Below, one piece after another: positions 23,301 through 36,072 of a stretch of 64,000 nucleotides of DNA. The DNA is from Dryomyza anilis. Its lineage: Eukaryota; Arthropoda; Insecta; Diptera; Dryomyzidae. The stretch lies in the NCBI GenBank assembly GCA_951804985.1, contig OX638134.1, positions 78,161,679-78,225,678 on the forward strand, in the 5' to 3' direction. The translations under genes and the position numbers were made by a program. Under the pieces are notes generated by a model that did no database searches, was not told the origin of the DNA, and was given only the letters and a program-made list of their open reading frames with translations. Each line of letters starts with the position of its first letter. Position 1 is the first letter of the stretch.

Positions 23301-24890
23301 AAACTCTATATTAAATCGTGTGGATTGAAAAAATTATAAATTAAGTTTTGCGACAACTTTTATCAAATACTTTGTGAAAAATCTTTATAATAAATAACAA
23401 AATTACAAACAGAGAAAGCATAAATGTAGAGCTTTGCTAAAAAAAAGGTGTATTCTAAAAGCTTTCATCATTTAGGCCTATGACTGTCAAAATGCAGCAG
23501 CACTTAACACAATATCTATTTATAGCGCTTTTATTAAAACACTTTTAGAAGCTCGCACTAACTAAGGGTTCCCTATTTTGTTGAGTTTAATTTTTTCGTG
23601 CACTCGTTGACCTCAATTACAGCAAATTCTTGTTTGGCACGCGCGTGCGGGTTTTTTTGTCTTTATAGCGCTAGAATTTGAGTCACGGTGCCGCCGCTCT
23701 AAAGTATGCAATATAATTTAATCAACAACATAATTAAAAAGGGCAACATTTGCTAGTTTTTTTTCTTATAAATGCTGCTGCGCTTCGCAACTTTGGCACA
23801 GAAATTCTTTTAGAAAAATTTACTAAATTAATTGAGTAATTTGCATGCGGCACCACTTTACGTAAGACGACCTTCGGACGGTGCGACAGACAACATTGTA
23901 GTCAGTGTTGCAATATCGTTGGTTTTGTTTGGTAAAGTTTGTGATAATTTTTTCTTTTGTTTTTATTGTTGGCAACAGCTAAAGTTGGCATTTGCCACAT
24001 AAAAATTGCAAATTGCAAACGAAGTGTAGCTGTCTTTGAAATGACCGACTAAACTATTTCTGTAAAACAGGAAACTATTTTGGCGTTTGGTGGTGAAAAC
24101 TGCAGAAGAGGTTGGAAAGACATGGTGCAAAAAACTTTCAATTATGTAGCCTCGTTATTATAATTAGTTGGCAATGTTGTTGGCAAGTCGGTCCAAAGGA
24201 GGCAGACTATATTCGAAGACATTTAAAAATGATACGATATTAATAGGAGAAAGAAAAATAAAAGTGAGGAACATAATGTAAAAAAGTGCGAAAGTATGCA
24301 TAGCACAAGCTTTTAAAAAATCCAATTATTTCCTAGAAAAATGTACAAGTTTTAATTCAATAAAAACTTCAAAGTGTCCTTCTTTTTGATTTTTTAACTT
24401 TTACGATTTTTAATTATTTGATATATTTAAAATATTTAAAATTTCGAATTGAAATCACATTGAATGCGTCAATTGACTGATTGACACAAATGATTCAATA
24501 TGCTGACAATTTAATGTTTATTTGATTTGCCTGTTTAATGAATTAGTCAAAATGAATTTAGATTGCAAAAAAGTAAAAAAAAAGGATTGAGTGACAATTA
24601 AACTGCGCCATTTTGACATCTGTCTAAAAAGCTTTGAGTGATTTTGTAAATAATTGAGCAGCTGTAAAAGCGTCTAAAAGCACATCAAATGCTGCCTAAA
24701 TCAATACAGCAACGAGCGTCAAATAAAACAATAAAAAATCAACCTAAAAGTAGGCAACGTTCTAATGAAATCAACCACCAATTAACAGTGACGAATTCAG
24801 TCAATACAGATTTTTAGTACATGAAACAGATGTGTAGTAATTAAATTGTTTACCAATAATTCAATGTTTCATTATTTTTAAATAAAAATA
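23301..24890. other. Unique intronic DNA, no gene seen
   Basis: Single-copy-looking sequence with moderately G+C-rich patches (23560-23900, 24000-24200). Open frames are short and without motifs. Nothing recognised. Confidence 0.3.
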
Positions 24891-27800
24891 AAATTTAATT
24901 TTAGTAAAAAAACTAAAAACTAAAACTTCCAATTTGACTATAAATTCAATTTTTTTTACTAAAAATTCAATATTTTTACTAAAAATTCAATTTTTTTTTT
25001 ACTAAAAATTCAATTTTTTTTACTAAAAATTCAATTTTTTACTAAAAATTAAATTTTTCACTAAAATTCAATTTTTCACTAAAAATTCAATTTTTCACTA
25101 AAAATTCAATTTTTCACTAAAAATTCAATTTTTAACTAAAAATTCAATTTTTCACTAAAAATTCAATTTTTCACTAAAAATTCAATTTTTCACTAAAAAT
25201 TCAATTTTTAACTAAAAATTCAATTTTTCACTAAAAATTCAATTTTTCACTAAAAATTAAATTTTTCACTAAAATTCAATTTTTCACTAAAAATTCAATT
25301 TTTCACTAAAAATTCAATTTTTCACTAAAAATTCAATTTTTAACTAAAAATTCAATTTTTCACTAAAAATTCAATTTTTCACTAAAAATTCAATTTTTCA
25401 CTAAAAATTCAATTTTTCACTAAAAATTCAAGTTTTTACTAAAAATTCAATTTTTCACTAAAAATTCAATTTTTCATTAAAAATTCAATTATTCATTAAA
25501 AATTCAATTTTTGACTAAAAATTCAATTTTTGACAAAAAATTCAATTTTTTTTACTATAAATTCAATTTTTGACTAAAAATTCAATTTTTGACTAAAAAT
25601 TCAATTTTTGACTAAAAATTCAATTTTTGACTAAAAATTCAATTTTTGACTAAAAATTCAATTTTTCACTAAAAATTCAATTTTTCACTAAAAATTCAAT
25701 TTTTCACTAAAAATTGAAATTTTTCACTAAAAATTAAATTTTTAACTAAAAATTCAATTTTTAACTAAAATTTCAATTTTTTTTACCAAAAATTCTAATT
25801 TTCACTCTAAATTCAAATTTTCACTAAAAATTAAATTTTTCACTAAAAATTTAATTTTTCACTAAAAATTCAATTTTTCACTAAAAATTCAATTTTTCAC
25901 TCAAAATTCAATTTTTAACTAAAAATTTATTTTTTCCTAAAAAAATTCAATTTTTCACTAAATATTCAATTTTTCACTAAAAATTCAATTTTTAACTAAA
26001 AATTCAATTTTTCACTAAAAATTCAATTTTTCACTAAAAATTCAATTTTTCACTAAAAATTCAATTTTTAACTAAAAATTCAATTTTTCACTAAAAATTC
26101 AATTTTTCACTAAAAATTAAATTTTTCACTAAAATTCAATTTTTCACTAAAAATTCAATTTTTCACTAAAAATTCAATTTTTCACTAAAAATTCAATTTT
26201 TAACTAAAAATTCAATTTTTCACTAAAAATTCAATTTTTCACTAAAAATTCAAGTTTTTACTAAAAATTCAATTTTTCACTAAAAATTCAATTTTTCATT
26301 AAAAATTCAATTATTCATTAAAAATTCAATTTTTGACTAAAAATTCAATTTTTGACAAAAAATTCAATTTTTTTTACTATAAATTCAATTTTTGACTAAA
26401 AATTCAATTTTTGACTAAAAATTCAATTTTTGACTAAAAATTCAATTTTTGACTAAAAATTCAATTTTTGACTAAAAATTCAATTTTTCACTAAAAATTC
26501 AATTTTTCACTAAAAATTCAATTTTTCACTAAAAATTGAATTTTTCACTAAAAATTAAATTTTTAACTAAAAATTCAATTTTTAACTAAAATTTCAATTT
26601 TTTTTACCAAAAATTCTAATTTTCACTCTAAATTCAAATTTTCACTAAAAATTAAATTTTTCACTAAAAATTTAATTTTTCACTAAAAATTCAATTTTTC
26701 ACTAAAAATTCAATTTTTCACTCAAAATTCAATTTTTAACTAAAAATTTATTTTTTCCTAAAAAAATTCAATTTTTCACTAAATATTCAATTTTTTTTAC
26801 TAAAAATTCAATTTTTTACTAAAAAATTCAAATTTTCACTTAAAATTCAATTTTTTACTAAAAATTCAATTTTTCACTAAAAATTCAATTTTTCACTAGA
26901 AATTCAATTTTTCACTAAAAATTCAATTTTTCACTAAAAAATTCAATTTTTCATTAAAAATTCAATTTTTCACTAAAAATTCAATTATCCACCAAAAATT
27001 CAATTTTTTACTAAAAAATTCAAATTTTCACTTAAAATTCAATTTTTCACTAAAAATTCAAGTTTTCACTCAAAATTCAAGTTTTCACTAAAAAATTCAA
27101 TTTTTCACTAAAAAATTCAATTTTTCACTTAAAATTCAATTTTTCACTAAAAATTCACTTTTTCACTAAAAATTCAATTTTTCACTAAAAATTCAATTTT
27201 TCACTAAAAATTAAATTTTTCACTAAAAATTCAATTTTTCATTAAAAATTCAATTTTTCACTAAAAATTCAATTATCCACTAAAAATTCAATTTTTTACT
27301 AAAAAATTCAAGTTTTCACTAAAAATTCAATTTTTCACTAAAAATTCAATTTTTCACTAAAAAATTCAATTTTTCACTAAAAATTCAATTTTTCACTAAA
27401 AATTCAATTTTTGACTAAAAATTCAATTTTTTTTACTAAAAATTCAATTTTTGACTAAACATTCAATTTTTCACAAAAAATTAAATTTTTCACTAAAAAT
27501 TCAATTTTTCACTAAAAATTCAATTATCCACCAAAAATTCAATTTTTTACTAAAAAATTCAAATTTTCACTTAAAATTCAATTTTTTACTAAAAAATTCA
27601 AGTTTTCACTAAAAATTAAATTTTTCACTAAAAATTCAATTTTTCACTAGAAATTCAATTTTTCACTAAAAATTCAATTTTTCACTAAAAAATTCAATTT
27701 TTCATTAAAAATTCAATTTTTCACTAAAAATTCAATTATCCACCAAAAATTCAATTTTTTACTAAAAAATTCAAATTTTCACTTAAAATTCAATTTTTCA

Positions 27801-28640
27801 CTAAAAATTCAAGTTTTCACTCAAAATTCAAGTTTTCACTAAAAAATTCAATTTTTCACTAAAAAATTCAATTTTTCACTAAAAAATTCAATTTTTCACT
27901 TAAAATTCAATTTTTCACTAAAAATTCACTTTTTCACTAAAAATTCAATTTTTCACTAAAAATTCAATTTTTCACTAAAAATTAAATTTTTCACTAAAAA
28001 TTCAATTTTTCATTAAAAATTCAATTTTTCACTAAAAATTCAATTATCCACTAAAAATTCAAATTTTCACTTAAAATTAAATTTTTCACTAAAAATTCAA
28101 GTTTTCACTCAAAATTCAAGTTTTCACTATAAATTCAATTTTTCACTAAAAATTCAATATATCACTAAAAATTCAATTTTTCACTAAAAATTCAATTTTT
28201 CACTAAAAATTCAATTTTTCACTAAAAATTCAATTTTTCACTAAAAATTCAATTTTTCACTAAAAATTCAATTTTTCACTAAAAATTCAATTTTTAACTA
28301 AAAGTTCAATTTTTCACTAAAAAATTCAATTTTTCACTTAAAATTCAATTTTTCACTAAAAATTCACTTTTTCACTCAAAATTCAATTTTTTACTAAAAA
28401 TTCATTTTTTCCTAAAAAAAATTCAATATTTCACTAAAAATTAAATTTTATACTAAAAATTCAATTTTTTACTAAAAATTCAATTTTTCTCTAAAAATTC
28501 AATTTTTCACTAAAAATTAAATTTTTCACTAAAAATTCAAATATTCACTCAAAAATTAAATTTTTACTAAAAATTCAATTTTTTTTTACTAAAAATTCAA
28601 TTTTTTTTACTAAAAATTCATTGTTCACAAATATTTCATT
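24890..28640. repeat. 19-bp minisatellite, inverted orientation (CAATTTTTCACTAAAAATT)n
   Basis: The largest array in the window: about 3.75 kb, close to 200 units by span. The unit CAATTTTTCACTAAAAATT is the reverse complement of the TTTTTAGTGAAAAATTG units at 10640-13160 and 29440-30690. It has higher-order structure: a segment with the rare variants TTTTACCAAAAATTCTAATT and TTTTTCCTAAAAAAATTC recurs about 821 bp apart (25785 and 26606). A segment with AATTATCCACCAAAAATTC recurs near 26990, 27525 and 27735, and one with CACTCAAAATTCAAGTTTTC near 27070 and 27815. Confidence 0.95.
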
Positions 28641-29440
28641 AACAATTTAGTCAAGTGAAGGGAACAAAAATACTTGGGAAAGTTCAGGAAAGTAAAATAA
28701 AAAAAATATTAAAACAATATATTACGCAGCTCAAACTAATAGATATTAGAAATTTAATCTGAAAGAACATCGAATAGTTTTGCAATTATTTTAATAATAG
28801 TATTCATTGACAACCTCCAATAGTATTTCAATAGTATTTCAATAGTATTTCAATAGTATTCCAATAGTATTTTATTATTATTATTATTAGCATTTTTGTG
28901 CAGAGTGTGCTAAGGAATAGAAGGTGTAAAATCTCTAAAAAGTGTAAAAAAAAAAAATAGCAAAGTCAGCAAACAACGACGGTTGGCAACGACACCAGTC
29001 TCATCAAAGCGTAGGTAAAACTCATTTCAAATGCGGAAATTAACTTTTGCATATATTCAATTTTCGAGACATTTGCGATAATCGTGCATTGACGCCATTT
29101 ACACTGTTTTCATTTACACTAACTACTTTTCCGGTTGCAATGGCATCAACTTCTTCAACTTCTTCACCTTTTTCAAACGATTTTCACACATGTCTGCACT
29201 TTTGACTGTCGCTGACAGGAAACGAATTTCTATTTTTCAATGGGTTTGTGTAATTTTTTATTGCAAATTTAACTTTCTGATCAAATGTACTTGAAATTCT
29301 GATTGTATTCGTCGATTATTTTTTCTTTTATTTTTTAATTATTTTTTTTTTTAATTAAATTTTTTTTTTAATTAAATTTAATTTTTAATTAAATTTTTTT
29401 GAAAAAAAATATTTATTGAAAATTTGACTAAATGAAAAAT
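28641..29440. other. Unique spacer between opposing minisatellite arrays
   Basis: About 0.8 kb of mostly non-tandem sequence, including a short (AATAGTATTTC) run at 28805-28870 and a G+C-richer patch at 28970-29230. It would be the loop if the flanking inverted arrays paired. No gene recognised. Confidence 0.35.
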
Positions 29441-30690
29441 TACATATAAAATAGGAACATTTTTTAATGAAAATTTGAATTGTAAATTTAATTTATAGTG
29501 AAAAATTTAATTTTAGTGAAAAATTTTGAATATTTAGTGACAAATGGAATTGTATTGGAAAATTGGAATTGAAAAATTGAGTTTTTAGTAAAAAAATTAA
29601 ATTTTTAGTGAAAATTTGAATTTTTAGTGAAAAATTGAACTTTAAGTAATAATTTGAATTTTAACTGAAAAATTGAATTTTAGTGAAAAATTGAATTTTT
29701 AGTGAAAAATTGAATTTTTAGTGAAAAATTGAATTTTTTTTTTAGTGAAAAATTGAATTTTTTGTGAATTTTTTTTAGTGAAAATTTGAACTTTAAGTAA
29801 TAATTTGAACTTTAAGTAATAATTTGAATTTTAAGTGAAAAATTGATTTTTTTCGTGAAAAATTGAATTTTTAGTGAAAAATTGAATTTTAAGTGAAAAA
29901 TTGAATTTTTAGTTAAAAATTGAATTTTTAGTGAAAAATTGAATTATTAGTGAAAAATTGAACTTTTAGTGAAAAATTGATTTTTTTATAGTGAATTTTT
30001 TTTTTTGTTTATATAATTAGTTTATATAATTTGAAGGGAAAAATTGAATTTTTAGTGAAAAATTGAATTTGGAGTGAAAAATTGTATTTTTAGTGATAAA
30101 TTGAATTTTTAGTGAAAAATTGAATTATTAGTGGAAAATTGAATTTTGTGGTGAAAAATTTAATTTTTAGTGAAAAATTGAATTATTAGTGGAAAATTGA
30201 ATTTTGTGGTGAAATTTTTTTTTTTTAGTGAAAAATTGAATTTTTGGTGAAAAATTGAATTTATAGTGAAGAATTGTTTTTTTTGTGAAACTTTGAATTT
30301 TGAGTGAAAAATTGTATTTTTGGTGAAAAATTGAATTTTTAGTGAAAATTTGATATTTTTAGTGATTTTTTTTGTTTTTTTTAGTGAAAAATTGAACTTT
30401 AAGTAATAATTTGAATTTGGAGTGAAAAATTGAATTTTTAGTTAAAAATTGAATTTTTAGTGAAAAATTGAATTTTTAGTGAAAAATTGAATTTTTAGTG
30501 AAAAATTGAACTTTAAGTAATAACTTGAATTTTAAGTGAAAAATTGAATTTTAGTTGACATTGATTTTAGTGAAAAATTGAATTTTTAGTGGAAAATTGA
30601 ATTTTTTGGTGAAAAATTGAATTTTTAGTGAAAATTTGAATTTTTAGTGAAAATTTGAATTTTTAGTGAAAATTTGAATTTTTCGTAAAA
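29440..30690. repeat. 19-bp minisatellite, TTTTTAGTGAAAAATTGAA variant
   Basis: About 65 units by span, more diverged than the 12.2-12.9 kb core, with interspersed variants (GAACTTTAAGTAATAATTT, GAATTTTGTGGTGAAAAATT). Its orientation is opposite to the adjoining 24890-28640 array. Confidence 0.95.
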
Positions 30691-31500
30691 AATTCAAGCT
30701 TTGATTACAGCGTTCACTATATTTACATCCCTCATTATTTTAATATTCCTAACTATTTTAACAGCCTCCATTTTTTTTACATTCTCGATTACTTTTACAT
30801 CTCTAACTACCTCTACTACATCCCCTACTACATATACAATGTATATTATACATCCTTGACAATATTCGTATCCTCCTCCACTACTACCGCCTTTTGTCTT
30901 CCAGCAAGGAATACTTATAGTTGTTTCCAATTTTAGCTTCCCCACAAAATTGTGCTGCCACTACCTTAAAGTTTCCTTTTTGTAATATGCACCTTGTACT
31001 ATCCACGTCAATTGCTTTGTGTCGACAACACCTACACAATTTCCCAACTTCCCATGTGTTTGTGTGTGTCTGTTCGCCTTTTAAAACATGTCGACTTCCG
31101 CTCAAAATACATTTGTTTGTTGCTCTTATTGTTGAGTCTTGGTTGTAAGGTAAGGATGTCGTTGTCACGTCTTGAGGCTGTTATTAAATTCAACAGAAAT
31201 CTGCGCACACATCCGACATTTAATGAGCGATGCTAAATTACAAATTTATGCAAGCTGTTTGAGGGAATGTATAATGTAGATATTTAATAATATCTACATA
31301 TACAAACATATATGATATACATTACGCATTTAAACCCAGTGAACCAGAATATCACTTTGCAATAAAGGTGCGAAGAAATAAAACAAAAAAGATTTAAAGT
31401 ACCAATAAAAATTAAGTTAGCAATATCATTATTAAAAACTTAAATATGATGAAAATATAATAAGTAATTTTTTTTTTAAATATTCCCTAAAAAATAAAAG
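30691..31500. other. Unique intronic DNA, no gene supported
   Basis: Relatively G+C-rich at 30880-31160, with overlapping open frames of 75-94 codons on both strands that carry no known motif. The remainder is A+T-rich. I cannot support a gene. Confidence 0.3.
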
Positions 31501-31510
31501 TAACATAAAA

Positions 31511-31793
31511 CCGCGGTAGCTCAGTGGTTAATGCGTTGGACTGCGAGCCGAAAGGTTCCCGGTTCAAGCCTGGACTGGGGTAACAACATCATTTCATAGA
31601 AACATTTTTGTATACCGCGCTACCTCTCGGCAGTAAATGGCAAACCTACGAGAGTAAATATTACCTATGAAAAGCTCTCACCCGCCGTTCGGATTTGGCA
31701 CTTTAAGTACAAATGTAACACGTACAGCTCAAAATGGTGAGAGAGCTCGGTCAAAGTTCCTATAGGACTGTAGTGCCAAACTATTATTATTAA
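31511..31793 (+). mobile_element. tRNA-derived SINE, copy 3, complete with target duplication
   Basis: The best-preserved copy. A box GTAGCTCAGTGGTTAATGCG, linker GAGCCGAAAGG, B box GGTTCAAGCCTGG, then the shared body and a (ATT)n AAC end. It is flanked by the direct repeat TAACATAAAA at 31501-31510 and 31791-31800, which overlaps the tail. This is the expected product of LINE-assisted target-primed insertion. The first 75 bp resemble a tRNA but lack a proper acceptor stem, so this is a SINE head and not a tRNA gene. Confidence 0.92.
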
Positions 31794-31800
31794 CATAAAA

Positions 31801-32342
31801 CATTTTTTAAATCAGCTTTAAGAAGATTATGCATTAAATTGTATGAAATAGCCAAAAATATAAAATAATATAAATGACATGTTACTTATACGAAATATAT
31901 ATATACGATATATATATACGAAATATCACTATTTTCTTATCAACAGTATATAATGATTTTTGCATTTAAATAATTGCATTTAAAACATGTTTTTCGTAAC
32001 ACCTTCTTCCCTTTTCTACATTTTTCGCCCGAGAAAATTCTTCCCCGTGTTAATTCTTTCAGTTATTTCAGAGACAATTCACTTCCAAGATATATTTCAT
32101 TCTTTATCAACTCATCTTTAAAACAATTTTTTCTCGAATCAATTCATGATTAAGTCAATACATCTTCGCACATTTCTTTTTTTGCTCAATACTGGAAATT
32201 TCTGCATAAAATCATTTTCTACGAACATGCCGTACACCGAATAATTCATCATATTTCTCATACCCATTCTTCTCGCTCAATTTCTTCGAGACTTTTTTTT
32301 TGAAACCCGAAAATTTCTTCACAAGATCATTGTTCACGAAGC
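31801..32342. repeat. A+T-rich DNA grading into degenerate GAGACAATTCTTCC-type repeat
   Basis: 31801-32010 is plain A+T-rich sequence with TATATATACG runs. From about 32020 irregular motifs of the type GAGACAATTC-ACTTCC and GAGAAAATTCTTCCCC recur at roughly 17-20 bp spacing. The same degenerate repeat continues after the next element (34443-34866) and again at 35600-36070, so the elements between have split one older array. Confidence 0.55.
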
Positions 32343-34442
32343 CCCAGACAAAAAATATGCAAGGAAACTGGTATTATAGGAGTAGTTTTGAGGAAAACTC
32401 ACAGGAATATGGTAGGAACTACACATTGCATAGCAGGCATTTTGAATTTTTGAAAATAAGCAGGCTCTCTGTAGCAGCATTTACGCAGGAAACTGGCATG
32501 TTCAAGCCTACCCCTAGCAGGCAAAAGCATTTTACTGAAAGTTTTGGTTATGAAGTTTTGAAATGTATCTTTATAGCTAGAATATGGCAGGGAAAGGTAG
32601 CCTGCGAGTAGCCGGCAAACACATTGTATAGGAATTTCTGTTTTGAAATTTTAAAAAGCTTCTTCATAGTAGGAAACTGTAAGGGAAAGGAAGCATGCGA
32701 CTAGCAGGCAAACACATTGTATAGGAATTTTGATTTTTAAAGCTTGATCAACAAGTTGTCGACAGAAAATTTTGTTTACAAATATCAAATTTTGCCTTCA
32801 AAATCTATATTAATAAAACAAAACGTGTTTTTTCCTCTTGCACTAACCGGCCATATTTCTGTACAGATTTTAATGATATCAATCGATTCGTATTAATCAA
32901 ATTTAGTGAGTGCCAGAAAAAAGCTAAAAAGGCCATTTCCACACCAAATCGACCAGCGGTTGGAACTCACCTTCTTCGATTTCAATTAAATTTTGGGAAT
33001 TGATAAAGGATATTGAGACATGCACTAACCAATTTTTTTTATTTTTCCCGACCACTACTTCCAGAGATACAGTGGCTCAAAGTTGGAAAAAAGGGCCAAA
33101 AATCAGTTTTGTATGGTTGTTCATATTTAAATATCTCTTGAACTAGAAATGCTAGAAACTCCGTTAATTACACGACGATAGATATAACCAACTATGATTA
33201 CAACAATTTTAACTAAAACTAATATAAATGTTAAAGAAAAGAACGAATATTTTATAACAGTCGAAAGTAAATTTTAACATTTAATAAAAGTGTTTTCACA
33301 GAATACATAAATCATTTAAAAGATTTGAAAAGAAAATTTGAAAAATTTTACAGAACGGTGATACAATTTTAAAAAAAATTATAAAGGTTTATTAAATCGT
33401 GTCGCGTGATTTTTTTTTATTATAAATCTAAAACTAATCGGTAGATTATGTTAATTTTTTTACGAAGTATGAAAATATCAAGGATTAGTTATGCATTACA
33501 AAATGTCTTCTACTGTTTCACCATAAACTTGTAAAAACCATAAATTTTGACAATTTTCTTGGAATTTTTGATATTCAAAAATTTAAAAATGTCTTTAATA
33601 TTTATATATAAAATATTTTCTTAATCTATGTTTTTCATTTATATTTAGAAACAAATTTTCAGCTATCTGGATGGTTTTTACTAGTTTTTCAATATTGTTA
33701 TTCCTTTCTGCAATCACTTTTTTTTAACAAAATTGCAAACACAATAACAAACAATTCGGAGTTCCTTCAAAAAACATATGTGAAACCAGCAATAGAGAAT
33801 CGATGCGTATGTGTTTTTCGCGAAAATAAAAACAAAATTCGTCGTTGTTATTGTACAACAAGAAGTTTTTGGTACTGTGGGATGGATGGGAAATGATAAT
33901 TTATATTATATCGTCGTTTTAGAACGAAAAGTCACCAAATACATTTTCAAATTTCCAAATATTCATTTACAAAAATGTTTATATAACTGTCAATTTTTAA
34001 TCGATGATGTCAATTTTTTTTACCACTTGATAAGAAAATGTAAATCCATCAATTAATATTTCAACTTTAGAAATGCATCAATTACTTTTTATAATATCAA
34101 TCTACAAACTCGAAATTTAAGTTTTTCATAAAAATGTATTTGGTGACTTTTCGTTCTACAACGACGATATGTTTATGCTCCCTACCTTTCCCTACCATTT
34201 TGCTTCCAGCATATTGCCTAATTTACTCTGCTTGTGCCTACCATTTTGCTTACACCTGTTTGACTACCATACCCAACCTATGCCATTGCCCTACCAATTT
34301 TGTTTTCATGCTATAGCAGGGAACTAACAGCTTTTGTCCACATTCCCACCTTTGTCTACCTCATAGCTTCATATAAAATGTGATTGTTGGCTTGTTTGCC
34401 TGCGTGTTTTGAACCATTTTCCTGCTTAAAATTTTGTCTGGG
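32343..34442. mobile_element. Inverted-repeat DNA element, about 2.1 kb, no transposase
   Basis: The ends are CCCAGACAAAA / TTTTGTCTGGG, 11 bp exact, followed by a weaker match (GCAAGGAAACTGGT against GCAGGAAAATGGT). The left part has a direct repeat of about 104 bp containing GGCAAACACATTGTATAGGA (near 32610 and 32715). The right part has repeated TACCATTTTGCTT motifs. Inside is a second inverted pair (ATATCGTCGTTTTAGAACG at about 33908 and its complement ending near 34170, about 38 bp each). No target duplication and no transposase are visible. I cannot place the superfamily. Confidence 0.6.
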
Positions 34443-34866
34443 CAGAGACCAATCCTTACTAAAAACCCCGACATAATTCATCCCCGAGACAATTATTCCT
34501 ATTTCTCATTCAATGCTCCCGGCTCAATTTTTCCAAGATATTCTTCCCTCGTCAATTCTTCTTCAAGTCTAGTTTTCTCGATGCAATTCATCCATGAGAC
34601 AAAGCCTTCCTCGGAGAATTATCCCAAAAAAGTTCGCTGCCAGACAATTTTTCGCAATTTCTCCAAACACATTTTTTTCTTGAAGATAATTATTCATCAA
34701 TATAATTCTTTTACGTAATTTATTACCAAACAAGAATATTTTTCTCCGAGACAATTCTTCCACAGATGATTCATTACCAAATTTTTTCGTGAGTCAATTT
34801 TGACACAAGGCAAACCATTCCTTCGAGATATTTTTTTTTCATATTTATGAATTCTTTCCAATTTTT
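34443..34866. repeat. Degenerate CGAGACAATTCTTCC repeat, continued
   Basis: Irregular 17-20 bp motifs such as CCCGAGACAATTATTCC and CTCCGAGACAATTCTTCC. The open frame of 94 codons here is a by-product of the repeat. Confidence 0.6.
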
Positions 34867-35590
34867 TATACCCTACACCTATGAGGTACAGGGTATATTA
34901 ACTTTGTGCATATATTGTAACGCCCCTTAGGAGGCGTGTCCGGTATGGAAAAGTATATATATTCTTGATCAGCATCACTACCCGAGTCCGTTTAGCCATG
35001 TCCGTCTGTCTGTCCGTCTTGCTGTCTTGCTGTCTTGCTGTCTTGCTGTCCGAATACAGAATAACTTGAGAAATACTGATCAGAATGCGATGAAATTAGG
35101 TCTCAATATATTTTAGCCAAAAGTAGGAACTGAGTTTGAAAATGAGCCAAATCGGTCAACGGACACGCCCACCTCCCATACAAGTCACTTTTATATAACT
35201 CTTTCGGAACTAATAACTCGAAAAGTATTCAAGGTATAGTTATAAAATTTAAAAGGTATTGTTAGAATTCACCTAAAAATATGTGGTCTAAAAATGGGCG
35301 TAATCCGCCCACATTTTTTTTTCATTATTTCCCGGGTTTTCATAGTCGAAAATTGATCCGTAAATTATTAAAATCAAATCTATGAAATATTAGCCTTTCA
35401 AAATTTTAAATATAGGCGTGGTCCGCCCAATTATATTTTTCAATTTTTTTTTTAAGTTTTTTATACTTTATATAAATTTTTAATTTATGGGGATATAAGA
35501 CGTAAATTTCTGATATATGAATAATTTTCTGAGGGTAAGCATTCCCACCAAAGGTGTAGGGTATTCCATAGTCGGGCCCGACCGACCATA
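34867..35590. mobile_element. Dispersed fly-type repeat with TATACCCTACACC ends
   Basis: The left end TATACCCTACACCT (34867-34880) is inverted as AGGTGTAGGGTAT at 35552-35564. Beyond the right end lies the perfect 12-bp palindrome GTCGGGCCCGAC (35571-35582). Internal sequence includes TATATATATTCTTGATCAGC followed by CCATGTCCGTCTGTCTGTCC and a CTTGCTGT microsatellite, then GGGCGTAATCCGCCCAC motifs. From memory, this combination is a recurrent interspersed sequence in fly genomes; I cannot name its family with certainty. No coding sequence. Confidence 0.7.
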
Positions 35591-36072
35591 AAAATCCGCC
35601 CCATGTGACCGAACTTACCCATGTGACCTAACTTTCCCAACTCGTTTTTCATCCTAACGTTCCTAATTCCGCGACCGAAAATTTACGTTTCATGTAACAA
35701 TTCTGCCTAGAAACAATTTTTCCCAAGGTTTTTCTTTTGCCATACAATTCTTAATCGAGACAATACTTACTCGAGACAATTCTTCCCCGAGATAATTCAA
35801 CACCAAGATAATTAATAATGTTTCCATTTCCTTTACTCTGCACCATTTTTCCTAGTGTGAATTTTTCTCCAATAAGTTCTGCACCGCATCAATTCTTCCC
35901 CATAAAATTCTTCGCCACATCATATTTTTCAAGACAATTTATTCAAATTTGAATTTTTACCCAAAGATATATTTTTACGAATCATTTCTTTCTTGAGACC
36001 TCTTTACACAAAATGTTGTTCTCTGATTCTCCCCAATTCTAACTGGAGGCAATTTTTACTTGTGATAATTCA
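35591..36072. repeat. Degenerate GAGACAATTCTTCCCC repeat, third segment
   Basis: The clearest copies are at 35750-35815 (TCGAGACAATACTTAC, TCGAGACAATTCTTCCCC, CGAGATAATTC). They fade out towards 36060. Confidence 0.6.

Noticed and set aside
31511..31583. tRNA gene
   Set aside because: A and B boxes are present but the acceptor stem does not close, and the sequence continues into the same body as the other SINE copies with a target duplication.
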